A DNA stretch of 64,000 nucleotides from Coxiella-like endosymbiont (GTDB lineage: Bacteria; Pseudomonadota; Gammaproteobacteria; Coxiellales; Coxiellaceae), in contig NZ_CP084737.1 of the NCBI RefSeq assembly GCF_024730665.1, positions 641,501 through 705,500 on the forward strand, written 5' to 3'. A program made the position numbers and the translations under genes. The notes under the pieces were generated by a model. It was not told where the DNA came from. It made no database searches and saw nothing but the letters and a program-made list of their open reading frames with translations. Positions 1 through 13,667 of this stretch are shown piece after piece. Position 1 is the first letter of the stretch. Each line of letters begins with the position of its first letter.

Positions 1-173
1 GTGCCGATACTTACCCGATGAGGAATGGTCATCATCCAAAACAACAAGACCATAAATACCCACACCGGTTGCAACCATACAGCCTCTGACGGCAAAGGCA
101 GGATGGTAAGCATCATTGCAATTAAGAGCGTAATACCAATAAAAATAAAATCTCTTGAAAAGCTATTTTCCAT
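1..173 (-). CDS. mreD: MreD, rod-shape determining membrane protein (5' part only)
   Basis: The minus strand opens with ATG at 173 and stays open to the window edge, giving about 57 residues. The sequence has a hydrophobic first segment (IFIGITLLIAMMLTILP), then WLQPVWVFMVLLFWMMTIPHRVSIG. This matches the start of MreD, where a tryptophan-rich helix is followed by a P-H-R-V motif. A TGAGG element lies just upstream of the ATG. It follows mreC by 25 bases, the usual mreB-mreC-mreD order. MreD is a multi-pass inner-membrane protein of the elongasome that sets cell width with MreC, MreB, RodA and PBP2. The rest of the gene lies outside the window. Confidence 0.8.
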   Translation of the reverse strand, partial: MENSFSRDFIFIGITLLIAMMLTILPLPSEAVWLQPVWVFMVLLFWMMTIPHRVSIG

Positions 174-198
174 TATCCTCACTCACAGGAGTCAATTT

Positions 199-1061
199 TT
201 ATTTTAATTCTTCCTGAACTGACTTGACTAATGAAGCTTTACTTGGCCAAACCATTAACACCTGCTGTGACCGGTCTAAATGCGCCGATTGCCGCAATAT
301 AATTGTTGAAAAACGTTTAGAAAAATTATACCTCATTTCAGACACGACACCCACCGGATAACCTAGAGGATAACGAAGCCCGAGACTAGACGACACAAAA
401 AGATCACCCTTCTGAATATCGCTGGTATCAGGTACATTAATTAACACCAATTTTTCAGAACTACCTATTCCCACAGCAATAGCACGAATTCCATTACGAT
501 AATCCTGTACTGGAACAGCACTTTTTCGATCAGAGATCAACATAACTTTGCTTGTTAATGGCCCTACTTGGACCACTTGACCAACCACACCATAAGCATC
601 CAGCACAGGTTGACCTACATAAATATGATGGCGCCCCCCTTATCAACAATAATTTGCTGTAAATTCGGATCCAAATTCACCGCAAGCAATTGAGCAATAA
701 TTACCCTGGCATTACTGACATGAGAAGTTGACTTTAATAATTCTCGCAATTGAGCATTTTCGTGTTCTAGCGCGAGTAATTTTTGCAATTTGGATTCTAA
801 TAACAACTCATGAGCACGTAACCGTGCACTATCGGCGACTAATTGCTGTTGGGTAGTAACATTCGTGGCAATCCAGTGAATGGTCTTGATCGGCACATTG
901 ACTAGATATTGAATAGGGAGTACTGCTAACACTAAATTAGCTCGTATTTTTTGAAAAAACGTAACCTTCTGATCAAGAACAATTAAGGTGACAGCAAGCC
1001 CTATAAATAGAAGAGCACGGAGTCCTGGTGGCATTGAAGAGCGTGTAAAAATTAACTTGAT
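199..1061 (-). pseudogene. mreC: MreC, elongasome protein, frameshifted as assembled
   Basis: Two adjacent frames make one MreC. Residues from 1034 to 615 give the membrane anchor and coiled coil (ending at QQIIVDKGG), and 606 to 199 give the beta domain (LDAYGVVGQVVQVGP onward). They join at a run of six C (six G in the message) at 634-639; one more G restores DKGGRHHIYVGQPVLDAYG. The start is also odd. The likely N-terminus reads KLIFTRSSMPPGLR, but the codon at 1061-1059, just after an AGAGGAAAG ribosome site, is ATC rather than ATG; the first ATG is at 1034, inside the usual N-terminal region. MreC is a periplasmic scaffold linking MreB to PBP2. Its neighbours mreB and mreD look intact, which argues that the gene is functional. 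Confidence 0.8.
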
Positions 1062-1091
1062 GGCTCTTTCCTCTTTAAAAGCAAAACGCTA

Positions 1092-4932
<3,841 letters not shown>

Positions 4933-4938
4933 TATAAT
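4933..4938 (+). promoter_or_regulatory. Candidate -10 element for gatCAB
   Basis: A perfect TATAAT lies 26 bases before the GTG start of gatC. The best -35 candidate, TTGATT at 4904-4909, is spaced 23 bases away, which is longer than ideal. The call therefore rests on the -10 hexamer and its position at the head of the operon. Confidence 0.4.
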
Positions 4939-4964
4939 CCTTTCCTCAGTTGGGGGAAATAGCT

Positions 4965-5264
4965 GTGTCTATATTAAACGCTGATGACATTGATAGAATA
5001 GCACATTTAGCTAAACTAATTATTCCTGAAAATAAAAATCAATCGATGCAAAGGGAACTCAACAAAATTCTCAATTTGGTGACGAAAATGGACGAAGTAG
5101 ATACAACTACAGTTGAGCCACTTTCGCATCCTTATGACGTATCTCAACCCTTGCGTGAGGACATCGTCACCGAACCAAACCAGCGCGCTTTACTCCAAGA
5201 AGTGGCGCCGCAAATTGAAGCTGGACTTTACATCGTCCCCCTCGTCATCGAAAATGAAGAATAA
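4965..5264 (+). CDS. gatC: GatC, subunit C of Asp/Glu-tRNA amidotransferase
   Basis: This 99-residue protein has the GatC pattern: DIDRIAHLAKLIIPE near the start, a central helix (LNKILNLVTKMDEVDTTTVEP) and LREDIV..PNQ toward the C-terminus. GatC wraps around GatA and GatB and stabilises the complex that converts Glu-tRNA(Gln) and Asp-tRNA(Asn) to their amide forms. I chose GTG at 4965 because a GGGGGA ribosome site lies 6-8 bases upstream and the protein then begins MSILNADDIDRIA, as expected. A TTG at 4950 is in frame but would absorb that ribosome site. It heads gatC-gatA-gatB, with gatA starting 10 bases after its stop. Confidence 0.93.
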   Translation: MSILNADDIDRIAHLAKLIIPENKNQSMQRELNKILNLVTKMDEVDTTTVEPLSHPYDVSQPLREDIVTEPNQRALLQEVAPQIEAGLYIVPLVIENEE

Positions 5265-5274
5265 TTGAAAGAAC

Positions 5275-6729
5275 ATGCACCGAAAAACCATTGCCGAATT
5301 AAGCCAAGAACTGCAACATAAAAACATATCCAGTGTGGAACTCATACAACATTTCATCAATCGCATTAAAAAGCTCGACAGCATACTCAACAGCTTTATT
5401 ACCGTGACAGGAGAATATGCTTTAGCTCAAGCAAAAGCAGCTGATGCACGGCTAGCAAAAGACGAAGCAACCCCGTTAACCGGCATTCCTATCGCACAAA
5501 AAGATATTTTCTGTACCAAAGGCATCAAAACCAGTTGCGGTTCAAAAATGCTCGATAACTTTATCGCTCCTTATGACGCTACTGTCGTTGAACAACTAAA
5601 TCATGCAGGCGCTGTTCTGATAGGAAAAACAAACATGGATGAATTTGCCATGGGTTCTTCGAATGAAACTAGCTATTATGGACCTGTTAAAAATCCATGG
5701 GATATCGAGCGGACTCCAGGGGGATCATCCGGTGGTTCAGCAGCTGCCGTTGCTGCCCGGATAGTGCCTGCCGCAACGGGCACTGATACAGGAGGATCAA
5801 TTCGTCAACCAGCTGCTTTATGCGGTATAACTGGCTTGAAACCTACCTATGGCCGCGTTTCTCGCTTCGGTATGATCGCTTTCGCTTCTAGCTTTGATCA
5901 AGGTGGGCCACTAACTCAAACCGCACAAGACGCGGCACTATTGCTCAACGTTCTGGCTATGCACGACCAGAAAGATTCAACCAGCATTAACAAAAATACA
6001 CCCGATTACACTGCCACACTAAATGATTCCTTGGAAGGTTTAAAAATTGGTTTGCCGAAAAACTACTTTAGTCAAGAATTAAATTCAGGCGTTGCAGCCT
6101 CTATTGAAGCTGTAAAAACAATATTTGAAAAATTAGGGGCCACCGTCGTAAACATTCACTTGTCTCACATAGATTTTGCCGATTCTGCTTATTATGTGTT
6201 AGCATTCACTGAATGTTCTTCTAATCTTGCGCGCTACGATGGTATTCGATACGGACATCGCTCCAACAATCCCATAGACTTGGATGACCTTTACAAACGA
6301 TCCCGCTCAGAAGGTTTTGGTGCTGAAGTAAAACGTCGCATTATGATTGGTACCTATGTGCTTTCTGCCGGTTATTACGATGCTTATTATTTAAAAGCTC
6401 AGAAAATTCGTCGATTAATATGTAACGATTTTAGTGATGCGTTTAAAACTGTCGATATTATTTTAACTCCCTCAACGCCCACACCCGCATTCAAAATAGG
6501 TGAAAAAACGTCAGATCCGATAGCAATGTATCTCTCTGACATTTATACTATCCCTGCTAATTTAGCAGGTTTGCCCGCCATTTCTTTCCCCGTTGGTTTT
6601 ATTAATCACCTACCTATCGGAGCTCAGTTAATTGGAAATTATTTTGATGAAGCGCGTCTATTAAATGTGGTTTATCGTTATCAGCAAGAAACAGATTTCC
6701 ATAAACGATTGCCATCTAAATTGAGGTAA
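5275..6729 (+). CDS. gatA: GatA, glutamine amidotransferase subunit of GatCAB
   Basis: This is a full-length amidase-signature protein of 484 residues. The catalytic Ser-cis-Ser-Lys set is visible: lysine in [13 protein letters not shown], then [15 protein letters not shown] and [16 protein letters not shown]. GatA hydrolyses glutamine, and the released ammonia is channelled to GatB. The [11 protein letters not shown] and [12 protein letters not shown] segments are typical of the family. The gene sits 10 bases after gatC and 5 bases before gatB, an operon arrangement. Glu-tRNA(Gln) for this pathway would come from a non-discriminating GltX, and a gltX lies within 10 kb. Confidence 0.96.
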   Translation: MHRKTIAELSQELQHKNISSVELIQHFINRIKKLDSILNSFITVTGEYALAQAKAADARLAKDEATPLTGIPIAQKDIFCTKGIKTSCGSKMLDNFIAPYDATVVEQLNHAGAVLIGKTNMDEFAMGSSNETSYYGPVKNPWDIERTPGGSSGGSAAAVAARIVPAATGTDTGGSIRQPAALCGITGLKPTYGRVSRFGMIAFASSFDQGGPLTQTAQDAALLLNVLAMHDQKDSTSINKNTPDYTATLNDSLEGLKIGLPKNYFSQELNSGVAASIEAVKTIFEKLGATVVNIHLSHIDFADSAYYVLAFTECSSNLARYDGIRYGHRSNNPIDLDDLYKRSRSEGFGAEVKRRIMIGTYVLSAGYYDAYYLKAQKIRRLICNDFSDAFKTVDIILTPSTPTPAFKIGEKTSDPIAMYLSDIYTIPANLAGLPAISFPVGFINHLPIGAQLIGNYFDEARLLNVVYRYQQETDFHKRLPSKLR

Positions 6730-6734
6730 ATAAG

Positions 6735-8167
6735 ATGGAATATGAACCGGTTATTGGTTTAGAAGTGCATGTCCAATTACGCACAAGAACAAAAATTTTT
6801 TCTGGCGCCTCTACAACTTATGGCGCAGAACCTAATACGCAAGCTTGTGCGATCGATCTTGGTTTTCCAGGTGTTTTACCTGTTTTAAATAAAGAAGCTG
6901 TCAAACTGGCTGTTCGTTTTGGTTTAAGCATCAAAGCCACTATCGTGAATCACTGTATTTTTTCAAGAAAAAATTATTTTTATCCAGACTTACCGAAAGG
7001 CTATCAAATTAGTCAACACAGATTGCCAATTGCTAAATCGGGTTGTCTTAATGTTGAGAGCGAAAATGGGGGTATAAAACGCATTGGCATTGAGCGAGCG
7101 CACTTGGAGGAAGATGTGGGAAAATCTATTCATGAAGGCATGCAAGGCTATTCCGGAATTGATTTCAATCGGGCTGGGATGCCCTTATTAGAAATCGTTT
7201 CTCATCCTGATATTCGTTCTGCCACCGAAGCTGTTACTTACTTAAAAACCCTGCATACGCTTGTGCGTTATATCAACGTTAGCGATGCTAATATGCAAGA
7301 AGGCGCCTTTCGTTGTGATGTGAATGTTTCATTACGCTCTCAAGGTGAAAAGAAATTTGGAACACGCACCGAAATTAAAAATGTTAATTCTTTCCGCTTT
7401 GTAGGACGTGCTATTTTATTTGAAATTGAACGCCAAAAAGAAATTTTAGAAAACGGTGGAAGGGTTGTACAAGAAACGCGATTATATGATGCCGTACGCA
7501 ATGAAACACGACCCATGCGAATGAAAGAAGAAGTGCACGATTATCGTTATTTTCCAGATCCTGATTTGTTACGGGTAGAAATCACACACGCATTTATTGA
7601 ATCTGTAAAAAAACAGTTGCCCGAACTGCCATGGGAAAAACGAAAGCGCTTTGAAGCAAGTTATCAATTAAGCGGTTATGATATTAAATTGCTATCTTCT
7701 AATGTTGACATAGCTAATTATTTTGAAACCATAGTAAAACTAGATCAAACCCTACCTCATAAGCTTGTAGCCAACTGGATCAACGGCGATTTAGCCGCCG
7801 CGCTAAATAAAAATAGTCTCTCCATTACAAAGAGTCCCGTCAGTGCTGAACAATTAGCAACTCTTCTCAGTCGTATTGCTGATAACACTTTATCCGGCAG
7901 CATGGGCAAACAAGTATTTGAAGCTATGTGGAAGGGTAAAGGTGATACAGATTCGATCATCGAACAGCAAGGGTTTAAGCAAATTACTGACGCCAATACC
8001 ATCGAAAAAATTATTGACGAAGTGATTGCCAATAATCCCAAACAGGTCGAACAATACTGCGCAGGTAAAAAAAACTCATCGCTTTTTTTGTTAGCCAAGT
8101 CATGAAAGCCTCAAAAAGCAAAGCCAACCCGCAACAGATTAATGAATTATTGAAGAAGAAATTATAA
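6735..8167 (+). CDS. gatB: GatB, tRNA-binding kinase subunit of GatCAB (C-terminal frameshift as assembled)
   Basis: GatB activates the glutamate or aspartate on mischarged tRNA by phosphorylation. The N-terminal [20 protein letters not shown] and the [13 protein letters not shown] motif are intact. The open frame runs to 8105 (456 residues), then ends in a non-family tail. A run of eight A at 8067-8074 is the cause. Adding one A gives [19 protein letters not shown], then [16 protein letters not shown] and a stop at 8167. That is the conserved GatB tail (M-K-A-S-x-x-x-A-N-P), for a total of about 477 residues, the usual length. The tail domain binds tRNA, so its loss would matter. Homopolymer undercall is the simplest reading. 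Confidence 0.92.
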
Positions 8168-8323
8168 AGGTTATCCCTATTTATTCAGTTTAATACTCAT
8201 ATAAATCTTAGAAGTAGAGAGAAAAAGATAGGAGTTGTAATGGCACAATTGATAAACGAAAAGCGAATTTTATATTTTTTGATTTTTTAGCTTTTTAATT
8301 TGGTTTTTTTATTTAATCTCAAA

Positions 8324-8590
8324 TTAACTCACTATGTTTTCGCGGAATTTCTCCGGAGTGCTGCATAGCTGCATAATACGCTGATGGAAGTAAAGCGCAG
8401 AATCGTTGAGTAGTTTAACAGTTTGATAGCGAGTAATGGTTGCAAGTTTGAGTTAATGAAAAGTGATTGACAATATCACTCCTGTCATATTAGCAACTAT
8501 CAAACGATGCAAAGTTTCAAAACTCATCTAATCTAAATCTGGTTTCCGCTTACGTAGTTGCCATTGAACACGTTTCCAATGCCTGTTCTC
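8324..8590 (-). pseudogene. Decayed unidentified gene, C-terminal part
   Basis: One minus-strand frame carries about 88 codons interrupted by only two stop codons and ends at a natural stop at 8324. The pieces read HWKRVQWQLRKRKPDLD, stop, MSFETLHRLIVANMTGVILS, then ITFH, stop, LKLATITRYQTVKLLNDSAL, then YFHQRIMQLCSTPEKFRENI. The mix of charged and hydrophobic residues looks like real protein rather than random translation. Upstream, to about 8740, another frame reads EKEILFLLKKYHFLREQAL, which may be the preceding part after a frameshift. I do not recognise the family. It is probably a dead gene that once followed gatB on the opposite strand. Confidence 0.4.
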
Positions 8591-8815
8591 TCAAAAAATG
8601 ATATTTTTTCAATAAAAACAATATTTCTTTTTCAATATTAGCTATGTTATTTTTTCTTTTCTAATAATAATTTTTCGATAACGCCATGTAAAAGTCTATA
8701 GTAAAAGGATGCATAAAATAAATCACGAATGACTAAAATTTTGGAAATCGATAATATTGAATCGTATCCAGTTCACCATACGTTCATTGACTTGTGAACA
8801 ATATTTTCTGTGTTA

Positions 8816-8895
8816 TTTTCACACTTATTAACGGCGATTTTAAACAACAATTTCTAGAAATTGTTGTTTAAAATCGCCGTTAATAAGTGTGAAAA
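8816..8895. repeat. 80-bp perfect palindrome (40-bp arms, no spacer)
   Basis: Bases 8816-8855 are the exact reverse complement of 8856-8895. The centre is TTTCTAGAAA at 8851-8860, and the symmetry breaks at 8815/8896. There is no loop. The arms include AACGGCGATTTTAAACAACA, which is less AT-biased than the surroundings. No open reading frame or T-tract identifies it as an ordinary terminator. Perfect spacerless palindromes of this size are normally unstable in bacteria with active SbcCD, so it is either a recent insertion or rearrangement product, a biological hairpin, or an assembly artefact. Confidence 0.9.
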
Positions 8896-10408
8896 AGTTT
8901 CTAATGCAAGGAATAATACCTAGTCGGAGAGTACTTATCAGGGTATCTTCTTCTGACTTTTAAGTAACTGCAACTTCCCAACCTCGTTATGAAATAATAA
9001 GTACTTATTTCACAATCATTAATTATGCTACGGACGCAACTAAAATATGAGTTGGCTCACAAAACACTGTTCTGCAGATTTTCCAAAATTAATCGAAGCA
9101 GACTGCGTATATAGATACCGGAAACAAGTACCGACTTTGAATTTGTGCATTTCATTATCTGGAGACAGAAGAAAAAAGCCTAAAGTCCTCCCTATACTCC
9201 GGCAACTATCGTAATAATTTACCATTTTAAATGATTTGAATGTTGAATGAAATCTAAAAGAGATACTGCGTGCGTTCTCGATGCACTGCAAATGGATAAA
9301 TTGTGCCCTTATAATTAGCAGCTAAACAAAAAACACTTATTTTTGCTAAGCAAATAAAAGGAAATAATTACGTTTTTAAAAATAAAGACCAATCACTATA
9401 ATATGCGAAAGGTTTAAAACTCAATCCCTCACAAGCACTCAATAAATCGGAGTTCAGTGAATAGCCTTTATAACAAATCACCAACATTGCTTTAGTTATT
9501 ACTTACGCAATACAAAACGTTCAACTGAACATACCTTAAAAAAGAAAGAAAAAATTAAATTAAGAGTAAACTATTAAAGTAACAATAAGAACCTTATCGT
9601 TATGCATAACGATGCCCATGCTCTAGTTAAAGATGCAAGCATTAATGGGCAATGCCAGACAATTTAGAAAAGAAGGTTACCGTGATCCAACACGTTGACA
9701 AAAAGCTTTAATTTTTATTTGCTAATATAGTTTCGGTTGTCAATAATGAAGACTTGTGGCACTCATACTAATAAACTGATTAAATCAATCAATCGGTCAG
9801 TAAGAAAGCTATTCAGCATACTATTTTCATGAAAGCATAAGTTTTTGTTTTCTTCTTTCTATAAAGAGGAAAAATCTGCCAATAAATTCTCCTATTAATC
9901 AGCTCTTTTTGGTAGCGTATCTTTGTGTTTTATAGAAAGTAAGTATATTCATTAAGTAATCTTACTGTTGTAAGATGAGAGTGGTATCAGTAGCAACGTC
10001 TCACCGTTTTATTTATGCCATAGAAATAGTGATACACTGGCTAAGTTGTAATAGTAAACATAATGAAGTACCGGACTTAATTAATTTTTAAGGATAAGCT
10101 ACTTGCCAAAATGATTTTAAAATAAACTAGGTGATAAGAGTCTCAAATAATAAAGTCAATACGTATTGCATACGCATAAACATAAAAGAGAGTAGAAAGA
10201 AACACACAAGAATAAGGACGATGTTTAGCCCTATAAAAAGATTTCGCAACTGTAGTAGCCTGTGTACCTAAATGATTTGATACATCTCCCCAGAGAGCGA
10301 AATATAAGGCTTTTAATCACTACACCTTCCAATGGATATTAGCTCCCCGCGGGATGACACAGGTTTTGCTTCGCTTAATACAGTTACTTATTAGATTTCG
10401 CAGCCAAG

Positions 10409-11179
10409 TTATGAAACAAAGGAGCTAAGATTTTTTTCGATAAATTTCAATAAGTCAATTGGTATAGGAAATACGATAGTCGATGTTTTATCTCTTGCTA
10501 AATCTATCAAAGTTTGGATGTAACGCAACTGTAATGACTGCGGCTGTTCCGCCAAAATTTCCGCTGCTTCTTTCAAGCGCTTCGCAGCTTGATATTCACC
10601 TTCTGCATTGATCACTTTGACACGTCGTTCACGTTCCGCCTCCGCCTGCCGTGCAATTGCCTGCACCATACTCTCTTCCAAATCAACATGTTTAATTTCG
10701 ACATTAGCCACTTTAACACCCCAGGAATAGGTCTCCGTGTTCAAAATTTCTTGAATGTCCTTATTTAATTTCTCACGTTCAGCCAATATTTCATCAAGCT
10801 CATGCTGTCCCAGAACTGAACGCAACGTCGTTTGTGCTAACTGACTCGTCGCTTCATCATAATCTTCCACTTGGGTAATTGCCCGTTCAGGATCAATCAC
10901 ACGAAAATAAACTACAGCGTTCACACGTACCGATACATTATCACGTGAAATTACATCCTGACTAGGTATATCCATCACTACTGTGCGCAAATGTGTACGC
11001 ATTATTTTCTGAATGACAGGAATTACAACGATTAAACCAGGTCCTTTAACTTTCCAAAAATGTCCTAAAGTAAAAATAACACCTCGTTCATATTCTTTAA
11101 GAATATTAATCGCAGAAAATAATAAAAGTAAAACTAATATCGCGGCAGTAATTAAGATAATAATCATTATTTTTTCCAT
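10409..11179 (-). CDS. Slipin / stomatin-like SPFH membrane protein
   Basis: This 256-residue protein has one N-terminal membrane segment (about residues 4-27, [20 protein letters not shown]) followed by an SPFH/Band-7 domain: [20 protein letters not shown], then [19 protein letters not shown] and [15 protein letters not shown] charged helical region follows ([20 protein letters not shown]). This is the slipin-2 type found in many Gram-negative bacteria. Such proteins form oligomeric membrane rings and usually pair with an NfeD-like partner encoded next door. No NfeD gene is seen upstream, where 11180-11595 has no coding frame on this strand. The function is inferred from family only, perhaps membrane microdomain organisation or protease regulation. 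Confidence 0.9.
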   Translation of the reverse strand: MEKIMIIILITAAILVLLLLFSAINILKEYERGVIFTLGHFWKVKGPGLIVVIPVIQKIMRTHLRTVVMDIPSQDVISRDNVSVRVNAVVYFRVIDPERAITQVEDYDEATSQLAQTTLRSVLGQHELDEILAEREKLNKDIQEILNTETYSWGVKVANVEIKHVDLEESMVQAIARQAEAERERRVKVINAEGEYQAAKRLKEAAEILAEQPQSLQLRYIQTLIDLARDKTSTIVFPIPIDLLKFIEKNLSSFVS

Positions 11180-11676
11180 TCCACAGATTTATTTACTAAT
11201 GGCACAAACTATATAATATGTACCACATAAAACAAGTTCCTGCGCTAGCTAAGCATCATCATGCACGAGCAGCACATAATCAATGCCGGTACAGGAATAC
11301 AATTTGAATATCTGGGCATTTGAATATTAAAGTTACTCAACCACCCGCCCACATCCGATTACAAAATCACGACTTGATAGCTTTTTGAAACTACGCGCAA
11401 AAAATAGCTGATTTATGAGTATGGGAATTACTACGTAAAGATGTTCAAAGACAACTACAATAAACCCATAGCTAATATTAAACTAGAAAACTAACGAATG
11501 AACGAAGGCTTTCAAAATTACTAGCTCTCGTATTACTTGAATTATTATGGCACCATTAAAGCTGGGACGGTGTAATCTTTGTAGTTCCTATACGTTTGTG
11601 GCCCAGAATTGGGTCTAGCAAAAAAAATGACCTAATTTTAAGCTTCGTCAAGTGTTGGACAACAGAGGGCTACATT
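11180..11676. other. Intergenic region between slipin and MFS genes
   Basis: About 500 bases between two divergent genes. I see no further gene. The minus-strand part upstream of the slipin, where an nfeD gene would be expected, contains no motif I can assign to NfeD. Confidence 0.5.
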
Positions 11677-13005
11677 ATGTACCTAAAATTTGAATCCAAC
11701 AAGGATCACACGCACATGCTAACAGCAAAAAAATGTCACTCTAAGTTGTATCTCTGGTTAGCGCCATTTGTCGTCGGGGTTGTCGCTTCCTCATTTTATG
11801 CTTACGATTTCCTGGTTCGCGTCATGCCAATGGCGATGGCGCATGAATTGTTAAGCACTTTCAAAATCCAAGCAGGTGAATTAAGTATCTTATTCAGTGG
11901 ATTTTTTTATGGCTATGCGTTGATGCAAATTCCCGTAGGTATGTTATGTGACAAATTCGGCGCTAGACGTTTGCTTTCCGGTGGTTTAGCTATTTGCGCA
12001 TTTGCCACCTTCCTTTTTGGTTTAACCAACTATTTCCCTATCGCTATAATTTCACGTATCATCATGGGGTTTACTGCCTCCGTTGCTTATCTCGGCGCTT
12101 TATGGGTTGGTGCTTATTGGTTGGGCTCGCAACGTTTTGCAATGTATGCTGGCCTAGTTCAAGTGTTAGGATGTATCGGCGCCGTTATCGGTTCAGTTCC
12201 TGTCGCTCACTTAACCAAAATCTACAGCTGGCAAAAAACGACTTATTTTATCGCAATTGTGGCTGTACTTCTTGCCATTTTAAACTGGATAGTGATTCGA
12301 GATAAACAGAAAGCAGCCAAATCAGTCCAAAATGCTAAGATTGTCCAAAAGGACCGTCGCTTCCACTATGTCGGTGAGGTATTCAAACGCTCTCAATCTT
12401 GGTGGATTGCTTTATTCGGTTTTGCTATTTGGGGACCTGTTGCGCTCTTTGCTACCTCATGGGGCGCCCTATTTTTAATGAGCTCACATCATTTTACCAA
12501 CATTGAGGCTACGAGTCTGATATCGCTCATGTGGATTGGCATTGCTGTAGGCGGCCCCATTTTTGGATGGTGGACGAATTTTATTAAACGACGTCGCTTG
12601 CCCATTATTATTGCTGCCCTTTTGGGATTCATCGTGATTTCATTAATCTTATATATTCCCGAACTTCCACGAATAACATTGGCTATCTGTCTCTTCCTTT
12701 TAGGCGTAGCTTGCTCTAGCCAAGCTATTGCTTTTGGATTAGTCATCGATAATAACCGCCCCGAAGCGGTTGGTACAGCATCCGGCTTAACAAATACGGG
12801 AATTGTTTTCGCCGGCGTTGCTTTACAACCATTTGTAGGACTATTACTCGATATATTCTGGGATGGACAAGTGATAAGTGGTGCGCCTGTTTATAGTTTT
12901 CGCGCTTATCAAATTGCACTCACGATGCTTCCCGCTCTATTTGTATTGGCACTAATTATCGGAGGATTTGTGGTAAAGGAAACGTATTGCAGAAATCAGT
13001 ATTGA
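11677..13005 (+). CDS. Major facilitator superfamily transporter
   Basis: From ATG at 11677 the protein has 442 residues and about 12 hydrophobic segments, the standard MFS layout. The loop between segments 2 and 3 carries GMLCDKFGARRLLSGG, the classic G-x-x-x-D-x-x-G-x-R-R signature, and a related GWWTNFIKRRRLP lies in the second half. An upstream in-frame start at 11596 exists, but ATG 11677 has an AGAGGG ribosome site seven bases before it. The N-terminal SSFYAYDFLVRVMPMAMA resembles the sugar/anion family of MFS permeases common in Coxiella. The substrate cannot be read from sequence. It stands alone, so no operon partner gives a hint. Confidence 0.88.
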   Translation: MYLKFESNKDHTHMLTAKKCHSKLYLWLAPFVVGVVASSFYAYDFLVRVMPMAMAHELLSTFKIQAGELSILFSGFFYGYALMQIPVGMLCDKFGARRLLSGGLAICAFATFLFGLTNYFPIAIISRIIMGFTASVAYLGALWVGAYWLGSQRFAMYAGLVQVLGCIGAVIGSVPVAHLTKIYSWQKTTYFIAIVAVLLAILNWIVIRDKQKAAKSVQNAKIVQKDRRFHYVGEVFKRSQSWWIALFGFAIWGPVALFATSWGALFLMSSHHFTNIEATSLISLMWIGIAVGGPIFGWWTNFIKRRRLPIIIAALLGFIVISLILYIPELPRITLAICLFLLGVACSSQAIAFGLVIDNNRPEAVGTASGLTNTGIVFAGVALQPFVGLLLDIFWDGQVISGAPVYSFRAYQIALTMLPALFVLALIIGGFVVKETYCRNQY

Positions 13006-13667
13006 CCTAATATCTACGCCATTCCGAGCATACCCAAAAGCTCAAAAGAAATATCTTGACAAAATTATACCTATTGTTACGTGGAGATGGAGAAACAAAC
13101 ACAGGACTGGATGAATGCAGAACTGACGGGTATACTATCTGTATTTTATAAAACTTGTGGATGCCTGAAATATCTTAAATGTTCTTAACGAACTAATTTA
13201 GAAGATGAAAATAAATACTAAAATAAGAACTATATAAAGAGGTTCTGTATAAGTGAATGAGCGTTTTAATATCTCTTCCTGCCTTAGTAGCTATTAAATT
13301 CTTTATGTACTGCGGCAAATTGATTCAACTATGTATTATACACTACAGGACTGTCACTAAGCGGTACATCATGGAAATATGTAAATAACCTCTCTGGTGA
13401 GAGGGGCTATTGATTAATATAAATGAACACGTAAATCACTTGTAAATCAGTGAGATTTAAGATATCTGAAAATCGTAAGTATTACGGGGAGACGGGAACC
13501 GCGTTTGTTAACGGCCTTAGAATTAGAATTAATTCTCTAATGAAAGACAAGGTCCTAAAGTAGACATTTTTTTGTTTCATCGACACTTTAACAGGAAACG
13601 GCTTTCTATCCTATCAGAATAAAGTATTCTTAAATGACTTCAAATAAAGAAAGCCATCTGTTGATTT
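13006..13667. other. Intergenic region, no gene seen
   Basis: About 660 AT-rich bases separate the MFS gene from the convergent cysS. All frames are short. I recognised no relic or RNA. Confidence 0.5.

Larger units (their letters stand above)
8168..10408. other. Gene-poor AT-rich region between gatB and the slipin gene
   Basis: Apart from the relic at 8324-8590 and the palindrome at 8816-8895, listed separately, I see no supportable gene in this 2.2 kb. An open minus frame at 9040-9291 (83 codons) has no recognisable motif and no ribosome site that I trust. Much of the rest is runs of A and T with stops in all frames. Confidence 0.55.

Noticed and set aside
8816-8895. The palindrome as an insertion-sequence end pair or rho-independent terminator
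   Set aside because: No transposase, no target-site duplication and no T-tract were seen; the arms abut without any element between them.
9040-9291. 83-codon minus-strand open frame
   Set aside because: It has no ribosome site, no recognisable motif and low-complexity surroundings; it is probably chance in decayed DNA.
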